Shown here: positions 1 to 7,441 of the stretch, piece by piece
Numbering within the stretch: position 1 is the stretch's first letter
Layout of the letters: every line of letters begins with the position of its first letter
NCBI GenBank assembly: GCA_029553955.1
Contig: JAKPJZ010000040.1
Location: 1 to 50,724, forward strand
Reading direction: 5' to 3'
DNA from: Chloroflexota bacterium
Lineage (GTDB): Bacteria > Chloroflexota > Anaerolineae > SpSt-313
DNA: 50,724 nucleotides
Translations under genes and position numbers: made by a program
The notes under the pieces: generated by a model
What the model was told of the DNA's origin: nothing
Seen by the model: only the letters and a program-made list of their open reading frames with translations
Databases searched by the model: none

Positions 1-88
1 AGCTCCCCGAGGCTTTTCGCAGTCAACTACGTCCTTCATCGGCTCTTGGCGCCAAGGCATCCACCGTACGCCCTTAGTAGCTTAATCT
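1..88 (-). rRNA. rrl: 23S ribosomal RNA, 5' end (partial)
   Basis: Read on the minus strand, this stretch carries the conserved start of bacterial 23S rRNA: GATTAAGCTACTAAGGGCG, then GGTGGATGCCTTGGC, then GCCGATGAAGGACG. The mature 5' end is placed near 87-88 by comparison with the usual GGTTAAG start; the gene runs off the left edge of the window. Upstream there is no 16S gene or spacer tRNA. Instead there are two strong promoters and then a protein gene, so this rRNA is not part of a 16S-23S-5S operon here. Unlinked rRNA genes are known in several phyla, including Chloroflexota. Confidence 0.93.
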
Positions 89-159
89 ACACGTGATGCG
101 TCTTGACTTTCGCATTCTGTTCAGTTATTAAGGTGCTACCGGGGAGAGGTCGATCTCCA

Positions 160-186
160 CAAAAACAGCCCGGCTCTGCCGGGCTG
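160..186 (-). terminator. intrinsic-terminator-like hairpin in the 23S leader
   Basis: On the minus strand CAGCCCGGC-AGA-GCCGGGCTG forms a 9-bp GC-rich stem with a 3-nt loop (166-186), followed at once by TTTTT (161-165). It lies about 85 nt after the start expected from the nearer promoter and about 70 nt before the mature 23S end. It could be read through by the antitermination usual for rRNA, act as an attenuator, or end a short transcript of about 110 nt. Only the hairpin and U-run are seen directly. Confidence 0.6.
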
Positions 187-278
187 CCAGACACGCCCCA
201 ACGAGAACCTTGAGCTATCCTGCGCTATGCAGTTCTCCGGTGCGGCTGGCCATGTTTCCCTCTCCTCACGTGCCCATC

Positions 279-307
279 ATTGTACCACAGAAGCTTAAGG
301 CTGTCAA
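279..307 (-). promoter_or_regulatory. sigma-70 promoter P2 of the 23S unit
   Basis: On the minus strand TTGACA (302-307) and TACAAT (279-284) are separated by exactly 17 bp. The expected start is near 272, about 185 nt upstream of the mature 23S end. The -35 box is preceded by AT, giving ATTTGACA as in the second promoter upstream. Confidence 0.85.
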
Positions 308-387
308 ATGGCCTTCTTCTTCCTTCGGCCTCTTTTGGGCCATGGAGAGCCACGCGGCGCGCGCTCCCCCTGACGAGAACGGGGCAG

Positions 388-416
388 ATTGTACTCCGAT
401 GTGCGTGCTCTGTCAA
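388..416 (-). promoter_or_regulatory. sigma-70 promoter P1 of the 23S unit
   Basis: On the minus strand TTGACA (411-416) and TACAAT (388-393) are 17 bp apart, identical in both boxes and spacing to the promoter at 279-307. The pair lies 109 bp apart in tandem, like the P1/P2 arrangement of many rrn operons. Confidence 0.85.
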
Positions 417-560
417 ATGTCGATCGCTACGTGCCTGTTCAGTCGCATCGCCGCGCGGCTGCTCAGGGGCTTGGCCTGTCTGAAGCACCCGCGGCCGGCG
501 ACCGGCTTGCACGCGTTGCATGAGCCCGGTAGGGGTCCCTCGAGGAGGGGTTTTGCGAGG

Positions 561-590
561 CTGGCAGTGCGCTGTGCAGCGCACTGCCAG
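561..590. repeat. 30-bp palindrome at the end of the CHRD gene
   Basis: CTGGCAGTGCGCTG and its reverse complement flank a 2-nt TG centre. It starts 14 bp after the stop of the leftward CHRD gene and is a likely transcription end or mRNA-stabilising hairpin, though no T-run follows. The 417-560 stretch beside it shows no gene. Confidence 0.7.
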
Positions 591-603
591 TCGGCTCGCC
601 CGC

Positions 604-1353
604 TTAGTAGCCGGGGCCGCCGGGAAGAAGCGTCGCCACTGTGGTGGCTGCGCTCGACGGTGTGCCGCCCGCGCCCGACACGGCGGTGGCCGGCGGTGTG
701 CCGGCTGCAGCCGTGCCTGCTGCGGCGGTGCCGGATGGCGTGCCCGCGGTGGGCGATGTGCTGACGATCTGGCCGCGAACCTCACCGTTGGGGTTGGCGG
801 TGGTATGGGTGTTGGCGAAGGTGTTGCCCGACTGCATCTGCTGCACCAGGGCGCTCATCGACTGGCCGGCCAGCGGGCCGACCAGGTTCGCCGAGGTAAA
901 GCTGCCCGTCATCAGCAGGCCGTCAAAGCGCCCCGAGATGGTCTGCGGCGACTGCGTGGACGGCGACGGATACAGCCAGACCACAATGGGGCCAGGCTGG
1001 CCTGCCGGCCCCATGTGGATGTGGGCCTGGTCGATGTTGTTCAGGTTGAACGCCCAGATGGCATAGTTCATGGTGTTGCCGTCGGCGCTCAGTTGGAACG
1101 TGGCCGCACCTTCGCCGGCCGTGCTAACCGGCGGCGATTCGGCGCAGCCCAGCATCATCGACACAAACTGCGGCGATGGCTGGCCCTTTGCGGATGGCAG
1201 TGTCGGCACGGCGCCCGCCACCGGCGCAGCCCCTGTGGCGGGCGCCGTCCCAGTGGTGGGCGGGGTTGGCGTCTGTGCGGCAACGGCGAGCGCCCCTGCC
1301 GAAGCGAGCAGCACGGTCAGCAGGGCGACGCCCAGCAGACGGATCTTGCTCAC
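604..1353 (-). CDS. secreted CHRD-domain protein
   Basis: A 249-residue exported protein. The start is GTG at 1353, chosen because AGGAGG sits 5 nt upstream; an ATG 27 bp further out has no such site. Residues 1-27 form a signal peptide (VSKIRLL, then a long hydrophobic run ending near AVAAQ). A Thr/Pro/Ala linker follows, then a CHRD domain at about residues 75-200, with the marks NYAIWAFNLN, AHIHMGPAGQPG, a GRF segment and a final NPNGEVRGQI. CHRD domains occur in chordin and in many bacterial extracellular proteins; their biochemical role is not settled. The C-terminal 45 residues are a Gly/Ala/Thr tail without an obvious anchor. It is transcribed alone, towards the 23S gene. Confidence 0.85.
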   Translation of the reverse strand: MSKIRLLGVALLTVLLASAGALAVAAQTPTPPTTGTAPATGAAPVAGAVPTLPSAKGQPSPQFVSMMLGCAESPPVSTAGEGAATFQLSADGNTMNYAIWAFNLNNIDQAHIHMGPAGQPGPIVVWLYPSPSTQSPQTISGRFDGLLMTGSFTSANLVGPLAGQSMSALVQQMQSGNTFANTHTTANPNGEVRGQIVSTSPTAGTPSGTAAAGTAAAGTPPATAVSGAGGTPSSAATTVATLLPGGPGY

Positions 1354-1407
1354 CTCATCCTCCTCGAGCCAAGTTGGCATGGCTGCGTCGCTGCACGATG
1401 CCAGCGT

Positions 1408-1436
1408 AGGCTAGCACGGAGGGGCAGCAAGGTCAA
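1408..1436 (-). promoter_or_regulatory. promoter of the CHRD gene
   Basis: Minus strand: TTGACC (1431-1436), 17-bp spacer, TAGCCT (1408-1413), about 50 nt upstream of the GTG start. Confidence 0.6.
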
Positions 1437-1459
1437 TGCCAGCCGCCGGCAGACCCGAA

Positions 1460-1488
1460 TCGACAGGGATCGACTCTTGTGGTATCCT
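1460..1488 (+). promoter_or_regulatory. promoter of the CPBP protease gene
   Basis: TCGACA (1460-1465), 17-bp spacer, TATCCT (1483-1488), about 40 nt upstream of the ATG at 1528. It is divergent from, and close to, the promoter of the CHRD gene. Confidence 0.55.
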
Positions 1489-1527
1489 GATTCCACGTAT
1501 TCATTGCGGACTGGCAGGTGACCCATC

Positions 1528-2289
1528 ATGGCCGCAAACACCTTGCAGACCGTTCTCGCCGACGTCGAACAACACTCGCTTGGCCGTTCGCTCGTGCTGC
1601 ACCTCTTGCCGGGCCTCTTGATCCTGGCGTTCTTTGTCGCCATCGCGCCCCTGGTCGTGAGCCTGGGCTATCCCTCGCTCATGGCGCTGCTCTTGGCCAT
1701 AACCGTGGTGCTGATCCCTCTTGAGCTGGGGTATCTGCTCTACTTGGGCTACCGGGCGAACGGCCGGCTCTCGCTGCAGGGCATCGTGGTCTATCGCGAG
1801 CCGACGCCGTTCTGGCAGCGCGTCCTGATGGCGCTCCTGCTATGGGGCTGGGCCGGCCTGGGCATCGCCGTGACGGGCCCGGTCGACAAGGTTCTGATCG
1901 AGCGTTTCTTCTCGTGGCTGCCGGAGTGGTTCTTTATCAACGGCTTTGTCGCGCACGCCGGCGACTACTCGCGCCAGGCCCTCTGGACAACCTGGATCGT
2001 GGGGATGGTGTTCAACGGGGTGCTCGGGCCCTGGGTAGAAGAGCTGTACTTCCGCGGCTACCTGCTGCCGCGGCTGGCCTGGCTCAAGGGCTGGGCGCCG
2101 GCGGTGAGTGTGCTGCTATTTTCCCTCTATCACTTTTTCACGCCCTGGCAGAACGTGGGCCGCATCGTGGCGTTCGGGCCCATGGTCTATACAGTGTGGC
2201 GGAAAAAGGACATCCGCATCGGCCTCTTCAGCCACATGCTTGGCAACGTGAGCGGCTTGCTGGGGTGGGTGGGGCTGCTGCTGCGGTAA
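1528..2289 (+). CDS. CPBP-family intramembrane metalloprotease
   Basis: A 253-residue multi-pass membrane protein of the CPBP (Abi/CAAX protease) family. The metal-binding motifs are in place: EELYFRG (EExxxR type) near residue 171, a histidine in LYHFF near residue 202, and HMLGN near residue 236. Hydrophobic segments lie near residues 28-50, 53-73, 97-120 and 150-160. Known members cleave prenylated proteins or process peptides in the membrane, and some give immunity to bacteriocins; the substrate here cannot be told. No strong ribosome site precedes the ATG (GCAGGTGACC only), but the family usually begins at about this length. It forms a single-gene unit. Confidence 0.85.
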   Translation: MAANTLQTVLADVEQHSLGRSLVLHLLPGLLILAFFVAIAPLVVSLGYPSLMALLLAITVVLIPLELGYLLYLGYRANGRLSLQGIVVYREPTPFWQRVLMALLLWGWAGLGIAVTGPVDKVLIERFFSWLPEWFFINGFVAHAGDYSRQALWTTWIVGMVFNGVLGPWVEELYFRGYLLPRLAWLKGWAPAVSVLLFSLYHFFTPWQNVGRIVAFGPMVYTVWRKKDIRIGLFSHMLGNVSGLLGWVGLLLR

Positions 2290-2402
2290 GCTCCTAGCGT
2301 GCCCGCGAGCGGCAAGCCTGACACATAGCCCGGCCTCCACGCAGGGCCGGTCTACTCCGACAGGCCGCCAGCGAAGCTCCGCCTCGAACCGACGAGGATA
2401 TC

Positions 2403-2453
2403 CACCGCAGAGGCGCGGAGGACGCAGAGATCCCACTGTTCCCCTCTGCGGTG
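2403..2453. repeat. hairpin repeat with CACCGCAGAGG arms
   Basis: CACCGCAGAGG (2403-2413) and CCTCTGCGGTG (2443-2453) are inverted around 29 nt. The arm words (CGCAGAGGCG, GAGGACGCAGAG) recur in the repeat at 42198-42272. It lies between two convergent genes (2289 and 2505) and probably serves both as a transcript end. Confidence 0.7.
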
Positions 2454-2504
2454 TTATCTTGCCTCAGTCGTGCGGAATCGATGACATGAAGGTGCCTAGA
2501 ACTG

Positions 2505-4478
2505 TCAGAACAACGCCACACTGGCCAAGGGCACGGCTTCATCCTGAAAGCGCTCGCCGCCTGGGCCGGTGGCGCCGAGGCGCGGGTCCCCCGAGGTTGG
2601 GTAGAGCCCGGTCTTGATGGTGTACGTCCCCGGGGCCAGCCCCTGCGGCACCGGCAGCACGCGCAGGTCGCGCCAGACGTCGCCCGGCTGCCAGGCGGTG
2701 AGCCGTGCCGCGCCCATGAGCGGATAGCCGTCGGCCTGGGCCACGAGCTGCCCGGCTTCGTCGTAGAGGTGCACGAACATGGTCACGTCGGCCGTGACGG
2801 CCTGCCAGCATTGCCAGCGCAACTCGAGACGCAGTCCCTGCCCGTTGCGCTCGCAGGAGGCGTCGAGCAGGCCCACCTCGCCGTCAAAGCCGGCGACAAA
2901 GCGTGCCGCGGGCGGGGCACCGGCGGCCTCGAGGCTCCCTGCATCGCGCACCGAGACGTCGGCCCCCTCGTAACTCGCGACGATGACCTTGGCGGCGCCC
3001 CTGAGCATGGGCTGCAGGCTCTCGGGCGTCTCATGGCTGCCGGCCGCCAGGTAGTAGTAGCGCCAGTGTCGCTGCAGGTCGGGCAGAACCACGCTCGTGA
3101 CGGAACGCTCCTCGGTGGTGTGCAGCCACCACAGGTCCGCCACGCCGGTATAGGCCGGCACCAGGGTCATGCCCTCGTGCCCCAGGGCGTAGGTGGACTC
3201 GAGTGGTGCGAACCATGAGGGATAGTTGATGCACAGGAGCGACTGCTCAGCGGGACCGGCGCCGGCCTCGAGCAGTTGCGCCACCGCAATCCGCATCTGC
3301 TCATAGATGGGCACCCGCGCTCGAATGAAGCGGGTGCCGCTCACCGCCGCCCAGATGACGGTGAGCGCCCCCACCCCCAGCGCCAGGGCCTGTCGCGTGC
3401 GCCGCGTCGGGCGCACATCCAGCGGGATGGACCAGAAGAGTGCAGCGCCCACCGCCGCTTCGTAGAGCAGCCGCGGCCCGTCGATGACGTAGGAAAACCC
3501 CAGCATGGCCCAGGCCGGAGCCACGCAGATGGCGAACCAGCCCAGAGCCAGCGCCACGAGGCGGCCGCGGCCGGCCTTCCAGAGCAGGAGCGCCCAGGCC
3601 GTCACCACCGGCAGCGCCACCAGGGCTACGGCCGCGAGATCATTGAGGCGCTTGTCCGGGCCGGTCAGCCTGGCCGCCAGGGGAGTCACCGGGTAGGCCA
3701 GCGCCTGCAAAAAGTAGACGGCATTCTGCAGCCGGCTCTCGATGTCCCAGGGACTGGCCGTCGACACGTCCTTGGGCACGAGCAGCCAGACGGCCAACCC
3801 CAGGGCGGCGCAGGCCGCATATGGGGCCACCTCGCGCAGCGCCCGCCGCAGCGGCAGCGGCTCTTCATCAGTGACCAGCAGCAGCAAGAGGAGCGGCGCC
3901 ACGAGCACGCCGGTCTCGTGGGCAAAGGGGGCGAGCAGGGCCAGCGCCAGCGAGGCGACAGACAGCCAGTTGCGCCGCTTGCCCTGTGACGCGTCGGCGT
4001 GATGCTGCACCTGGTGCAGCGCCAGCGAGCCCAGGATCAGCGCCGTGACGAACGGGTGCGTCAACGAGCCCACCCAGGGCACCGCCTGGTAGCTGAATGG
4101 AAAGAGGGTAAACAACAGCGCTGCCGCCAGAGCCGCACCCAGCCGCTTGCCCCGGCTGCGGCCGGCCACCAGGGCCAACACCAGGAGCCCGTTCAGGAGG
4201 TGCAGCACCAGGTTGACGACATGCAGCACCACGGGATCGTAGCGCCCCTGCAGCAGCCAGAGCAGCTTCCACAGCGTGAAGGGCAGCGGCCGATAGTAGC
4301 CCAGCAGCCGCGATGAGCTCCAGATGCCCGCGAAACCATGCCACGCCAGCCAGCGGAAGTGGATCATATCGTCGAGAAAGAGGGGCAGATGTAAGCAGAA
4401 GCCATACGTCCACACGCCGGCCAGCAGAATGATGATCGCACCGCCGGCAATGACGCCGCGGTGCTGCCTCGTGGGCAT
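2505..4478 (-). CDS. GT-C-like polytopic membrane protein
   Basis: A 657-residue protein with about ten hydrophobic segments over residues 1-400 and a soluble C-terminal beta-rich domain (about 520-657). The first loop has LFLDDMIHFRW followed by GYYRPLPFTLW, which resembles the acidic motif in the first extracytoplasmic loop of GT-C glycosyltransferases that use lipid-linked sugars (PMT/ArnT class). That is the basis of the call; no specific family was recognised. The ATG at 4478 has GGAGGAG 5 nt upstream. It follows the GH20 gene by 79 bp on the same strand and may be cotranscribed with it. The C-terminal domain (LRWQCWQ, FVHLYDEAG, PGTYTIKTGLY) looks like a carbohydrate-binding type sandwich. 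Alternatives are an oligosaccharyl- or mannosyltransferase-like protein, or a membrane protein without enzyme activity. Confidence 0.6.
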   Translation of the reverse strand: MPTRQHRGVIAGGAIIILLAGVWTYGFCLHLPLFLDDMIHFRWLAWHGFAGIWSSSRLLGYYRPLPFTLWKLLWLLQGRYDPVVLHVVNLVLHLLNGLLVLALVAGRSRGKRLGAALAAALLFTLFPFSYQAVPWVGSLTHPFVTALILGSLALHQVQHHADASQGKRRNWLSVASLALALLAPFAHETGVLVAPLLLLLLVTDEEPLPLRRALREVAPYAACAALGLAVWLLVPKDVSTASPWDIESRLQNAVYFLQALAYPVTPLAARLTGPDKRLNDLAAVALVALPVVTAWALLLWKAGRGRLVALALGWFAICVAPAWAMLGFSYVIDGPRLLYEAAVGAALFWSIPLDVRPTRRTRQALALGVGALTVIWAAVSGTRFIRARVPIYEQMRIAVAQLLEAGAGPAEQSLLCINYPSWFAPLESTYALGHEGMTLVPAYTGVADLWWLHTTEERSVTSVVLPDLQRHWRYYYLAAGSHETPESLQPMLRGAAKVIVASYEGADVSVRDAGSLEAAGAPPAARFVAGFDGEVGLLDASCERNGQGLRLELRWQCWQAVTADVTMFVHLYDEAGQLVAQADGYPLMGAARLTAWQPGDVWRDLRVLPVPQGLAPGTYTIKTGLYPTSGDPRLGATGPGGERFQDEAVPLASVALF

Positions 4479-4530
4479 CGTGGCTCCTCCGCACCAATGG
4501 TTGCTTCAACAGACCGCCTGCACGAACCGG

Positions 4531-4550
4531 GGGCGGTTCACGAACCGCCC
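4531..4550. repeat. 20-bp inverted repeat between two leftward genes
   Basis: GGGCGGTTC and GAACCGCCC surround a 2-nt centre, 19 bp upstream (by coordinate, before) the 4478 start region and just after the stop of the GH20 gene. It could shape expression within the presumed two-gene unit. Confidence 0.65.
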
Positions 4551-4557
4551 CTATGGG

Positions 4558-6600
4558 CTACACGAACGGCTGCTCCCACAGGATGCGCTGCTCGACGGCG
4601 CCATAGGCTTCGAGCTTGGCGTCGATGGGCCGGCCCCTCTCGAAGGCCTGGCGCTGGACGCGCAGCCAGTGGGCGGCGGCGTCGTAGCGGGCCAGGGTGC
4701 CGCGGTAGTAGCGCAGGGGCTCTTCGTTGCCCTGCAGATGGGCGCGCGCCTGCCACAGCTCGGTGAAGCGGCCGCGCAGCTTGAGCAGCGCCTCCCAGCG
4801 CGTGTCGAGGGCGGCGAGCCAGACGTCCATCTCGTGCAGCGCGGCCTCGCTTGCCACCTCGCCCGTGGCCATGCGCGCCCAGCCGCTGCGGATGCGCTGC
4901 GAGAGGGCCACCTTCTCACCTGCCTCGCGCATCAACTGGGCCGAGAAGGCCATCTCGCGCAGGGCCAACGGCTCGCGCGAGTCGCCGGCGGCCAGGGCAA
5001 ACGCCTCCTCGGCGGCGAGCCCCGCTTCGCGCATGGCGTCCAGGGTGGCCGCGGGCAGCTCTTCGATCATGCGACCTGTCAGCGGCTCGTCAAAAAGGGC
5101 GTATACGGTATAGGAGCCGTTATGGTTGGCGATGCCGGGCAGCAGGTTGACTGCCGCCAGCCGCCGCATCGCCGCGACGACCGCTTCACCCTGGGCCAGG
5201 CCGAAGAAGAGGCGGCCGAAGGCAGGCTCGAACGCTTCGTCGGGCGTGCGGCCACCCGTCCAGGCCTGCTCGGCGCCGTAGGCGTAGCCATACCACGACT
5301 GGCCAAGGGGCTGATAGTGGCCATAGTCGCCCCAGTCGGTATTCAGCAGGCCCGCCGCGCCGTGGGTTGCGCCCTCGCGGGCCATGATGCGGATGTTGCG
5401 GTTGGCGTTGTCGAGACGCGGGAAGAGCGTATTCCACGACGACGTGCCTGGGCAAACGAGGAAGCGCCGGCCGTGCCCGGCCAGCAGGGCGATGGAGGGG
5501 TAGCTCTCCTCAGCTTCATAGTGCCAATCGAGCAGGGTAACATCGCCGGGCAGATCGGCGATCAGCTCGGGGTACTTGAGCACAATGTCGCCCCACATCT
5601 GCATGCGCCGGCCGTAGCGGGTCACCAGCTCGTGCACGCGCAGGATGTGCTCCAGATAGAGGCGCCCCGGCCCGACCTCTTCCATGCGCTGCTCGGAGCA
5701 GCCCTGGCCCAGGTCCCACGTCTCGTCGCAGTTGACGTTGAACTGCGCCGAGGAGAAGGCGGGCAGCAAGTCGGCATAGAGCTCGTCGAGCAGCCGGTAG
5801 CCCTCGGCCACGGTGGGCGCGAGCGACCAGCACAGCTCCGTCTCGGCCAGGTGGCGATAGCAGGGCAGGCTGAGGATATGCCGCATATGCCCAAACGACT
5901 GCAGGTTGGGCACGAGTTCGATGTGGTGCCGCCGGCAATGCGCGTCGAGCACGAGCAGTTCCTCGTTCGTCAGTCGGGCAGAGCCGGCGCCGACCTCGGG
6001 GTGCCGTGGAAAGCTGTACGCGTGTTCGTTGTGTAGTTGGAGCTGGTTGATCTTGAAGAAACTGAGCTTCTCGGCCAGCTCCTTGAGTGTGGCCAGTGTG
6101 GGCACTTTGCCGCGGCAGACGTCGAGCAGCACACCACGCTCGGCGAGGGCGGGCGCATCCTCGATGGCCACCTGGGGCAACGCGCATCCGTGCACGCGCA
6201 CCAATTGGCGCAGGGTCTGCACGCCGTAGAAGAGGCCGGCGCTGCTGTCGGCGGCGACGACGGCGCCGTGCGGGCCGACCGTCAGTTGATAGGCCTGCTC
6301 GGGCAGGCGAGCGGCCGGTGCCTGCCAGCCAAACTCGGCCGGAGGGTAGATGGCCGCATCACGGCCGGCGCGCAGCAGCACGATGGTATCGTGCGTGCGG
6401 TAGGGCCGCCACTGGCGCTCGATGCGAGGCGTCAGGCCGGTCGCCTCGGCGATCTCGCGCTGCAACTGGCGCGCGGCAAAGAGGTCGTCGTCGCCGGCGG
6501 CCGGCGGCAGGCAGATGCGTGTATCGGCTGAGAGGGCGAAGCAGCCCGGGCGCCGTGCGCTGTGCTGAGGCTGAGGGACCAGGTGCAGGGGCTCGTCCAC
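4558..6600 (-). CDS. glycoside hydrolase family 20 (beta-N-acetylhexosaminidase type)
   Basis: A 680-residue protein. The GTG at 6600 is chosen because AAGGAG lies 7 nt upstream; a longer frame to 6651 has no such site. An N-terminal GH20b-like alpha/beta domain (about 15-140, with AADSSAGLFYGVQTLRQL) leads into the TIM-barrel catalytic domain (about 145-420). The paired acids Asp292-Glu293 in NVNCDETWDLG match the DE pair of GH20, where Asp positions the substrate N-acetyl group and Glu is the acid/base. A helical C-terminal region follows. No signal peptide is visible, so it is probably cytoplasmic and acts on imported N-acetylhexosaminides. It is longer than compact GH20 enzymes because of the C-terminal helical part. 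A promoter lies at 6690-6718. Confidence 0.82.
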   Translation of the reverse strand: MDEPLHLVPQPQHSARRPGCFALSADTRICLPPAAGDDDLFAARQLQREIAEATGLTPRIERQWRPYRTHDTIVLLRAGRDAAIYPPAEFGWQAPAARLPEQAYQLTVGPHGAVVAADSSAGLFYGVQTLRQLVRVHGCALPQVAIEDAPALAERGVLLDVCRGKVPTLATLKELAEKLSFFKINQLQLHNEHAYSFPRHPEVGAGSARLTNEELLVLDAHCRRHHIELVPNLQSFGHMRHILSLPCYRHLAETELCWSLAPTVAEGYRLLDELYADLLPAFSSAQFNVNCDETWDLGQGCSEQRMEEVGPGRLYLEHILRVHELVTRYGRRMQMWGDIVLKYPELIADLPGDVTLLDWHYEAEESYPSIALLAGHGRRFLVCPGTSSWNTLFPRLDNANRNIRIMAREGATHGAAGLLNTDWGDYGHYQPLGQSWYGYAYGAEQAWTGGRTPDEAFEPAFGRLFFGLAQGEAVVAAMRRLAAVNLLPGIANHNGSYTVYALFDEPLTGRMIEELPAATLDAMREAGLAAEEAFALAAGDSREPLALREMAFSAQLMREAGEKVALSQRIRSGWARMATGEVASEAALHEMDVWLAALDTRWEALLKLRGRFTELWQARAHLQGNEEPLRYYRGTLARYDAAAHWLRVQRQAFERGRPIDAKLEAYGAVEQRILWEQPFV

Positions 6601-6689
6601 GGGAGCGCTCCTTGTGGTGAACGGCCGCGGAGGCGCGGCCCAGGGCGGCATGCGGCGCCAGGCACACCCTGCTGGGTGCGCGTGGACAC

Positions 6690-6718
6690 ATTATAGCCGC
6701 AATCCGTGGCGCCTTCAA
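6690..6718 (-). promoter_or_regulatory. promoter of the GH20 gene
   Basis: Minus strand: TTGAAG (6713-6718), 17-bp spacer, TATAAT (6690-6695). The leader to the GTG is about 85 nt. Confidence 0.72.
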
Positions 6719-6962
6719 ATGCCCGCTCCGTGGCGGGTATATCCCATCATCGTTGGTGACCGGCTCTTGAGCTTCGCTCGAACCCGGCCCTAACCCGGGT
6801 CAGGGCCGGGCGCACGAGGGCATGTGTCTGTGCAGGCTTGTCTGCGCCCAAGGGGTGGCAGCGAAGCAATGACAACCGGCAGAGGTAGGCTCCATGTCAT
6901 TGGCACGCTGGTTGCTGCACAGTCTGGGCAGCGCAAAGACAACCTGTCAGAAGAGGTCAAGC
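6719..6962. other. non-coding stretch with a CCCGGCCCT hairpin
   Basis: No gene is seen. CCCGGCCCT and AGGGCCGGG are inverted at 6783-6810. The words GCGGGTATATCCCA at 6734-6747 recur in the repeat near 19585. No convincing promoter for the small gene at 6963 was found. Confidence 0.55.
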
Positions 6963-7169
6963 ATGGAAGCGTTGATCAACGAGATTGTGGCCCGCACGGG
7001 CATGACGCGAGAGATGGCCGCTGAGGCCGCCAAGCTCACTGCTGACTATATCAAGGCGCGCGTCTCGACGCAGGCCAGGGCCGAGATCGACGGCGTGTTC
7101 ATCGGCCAGTCGGTGGGCGAGACGGTGAGCGACATCGCCGGCCGCATTGAGAGCACCTTCCGCCGCTGA
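6963..7169 (+). CDS. small helical protein, function unknown
   Basis: A 68-residue protein. The ATG at 6963 is preferred over an in-frame ATG at 6894 because AAGAGGT lies just upstream and the extra N-terminal stretch looks untranslated. The sequence MEALINEIVARTGM, then helix-forming residues to YIKARV, then IDGVFIGQSVG, resembles small bacterial helical families in which two helices are followed by an IDGxxxG segment (compare DUF2267/DUF2780-like proteins), but I do not claim membership. No signal or membrane segment is present. It stands alone between two repeat regions. Confidence 0.6.
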   Translation: MEALINEIVARTGMTREMAAEAAKLTADYIKARVSTQARAEIDGVFIGQSVGETVSDIAGRIESTFRR

Positions 7170-7172
7170 CGG

Positions 7173-7196
7173 CCCGAACAGGTTCGGGAGTCCGGG
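7173..7196. repeat. single fragment of the CCCGAAC/GTTCGGG repeat
   Basis: CCCGAAC-AG-GTTCGGG followed by AGTCCGGG. The same half-unit makes up the array at 48023-48453 and occurs again at 28107. It lies 4 bp after a stop codon. Confidence 0.7.
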
Positions 7197-7216
7197 ATCG
7201 TCGCACGTGGGCTGGC

Positions 7217-7344
7217 GAGTTCGTAGTGCGCATGCCTGTGCGCTTTCTGCGTCGTAGCGCGGGGCCGTCCAGGCATAGGGGGTTCGCACAAGATCGTGCC
7301 TGGCCGCCAGAGGCATGGCGCACAGGCGTGCGCACTACGAACTC
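7217..7344. repeat. inverted repeat with 27-bp arms
   Basis: Arms 7217-7243 and 7318-7344 match at 26 of 27 positions (GAGTTCGTAGTGCGC at the outer end) around 74 nt. Similar words form the smaller palindrome at 36181-36218. It lies upstream of the GT4 promoter. Confidence 0.75.
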
Positions 7345-7405
7345 ATGCTCAGGCTCACCAACCATCATGAGGCATCGCACGTGTGTCAGGTTTGGACCAT
7401 GCGGT

Positions 7406-7434
7406 TTGGCACTTGCTTCCTCTCCGCTTATAAT
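7406..7434 (+). promoter_or_regulatory. promoter of the GT4-EPS unit, leaderless geometry
   Basis: TTGGCA (7406-7411), 17-bp spacer, TATAAT (7429-7434). The GTG start codon begins only 8 nt after the -10 box, where transcription should begin. Confidence 0.8.
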
Positions 7435-7441
7435 CTGCGGC

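Noticed and set aside
88..420. 16S-23S spacer with tRNA genes
   Set aside because: No tRNA-like sequence or 16S 3' end; tandem promoters and a protein gene lie upstream instead.
520..1521. 333-residue rightward open frame opposite the CHRD gene
   Set aside because: Arg/Ala/Gly-rich composition typical of the antisense of a GC-rich gene; the opposite strand has a signal peptide, a CHRD domain, a ribosome site and a promoter.
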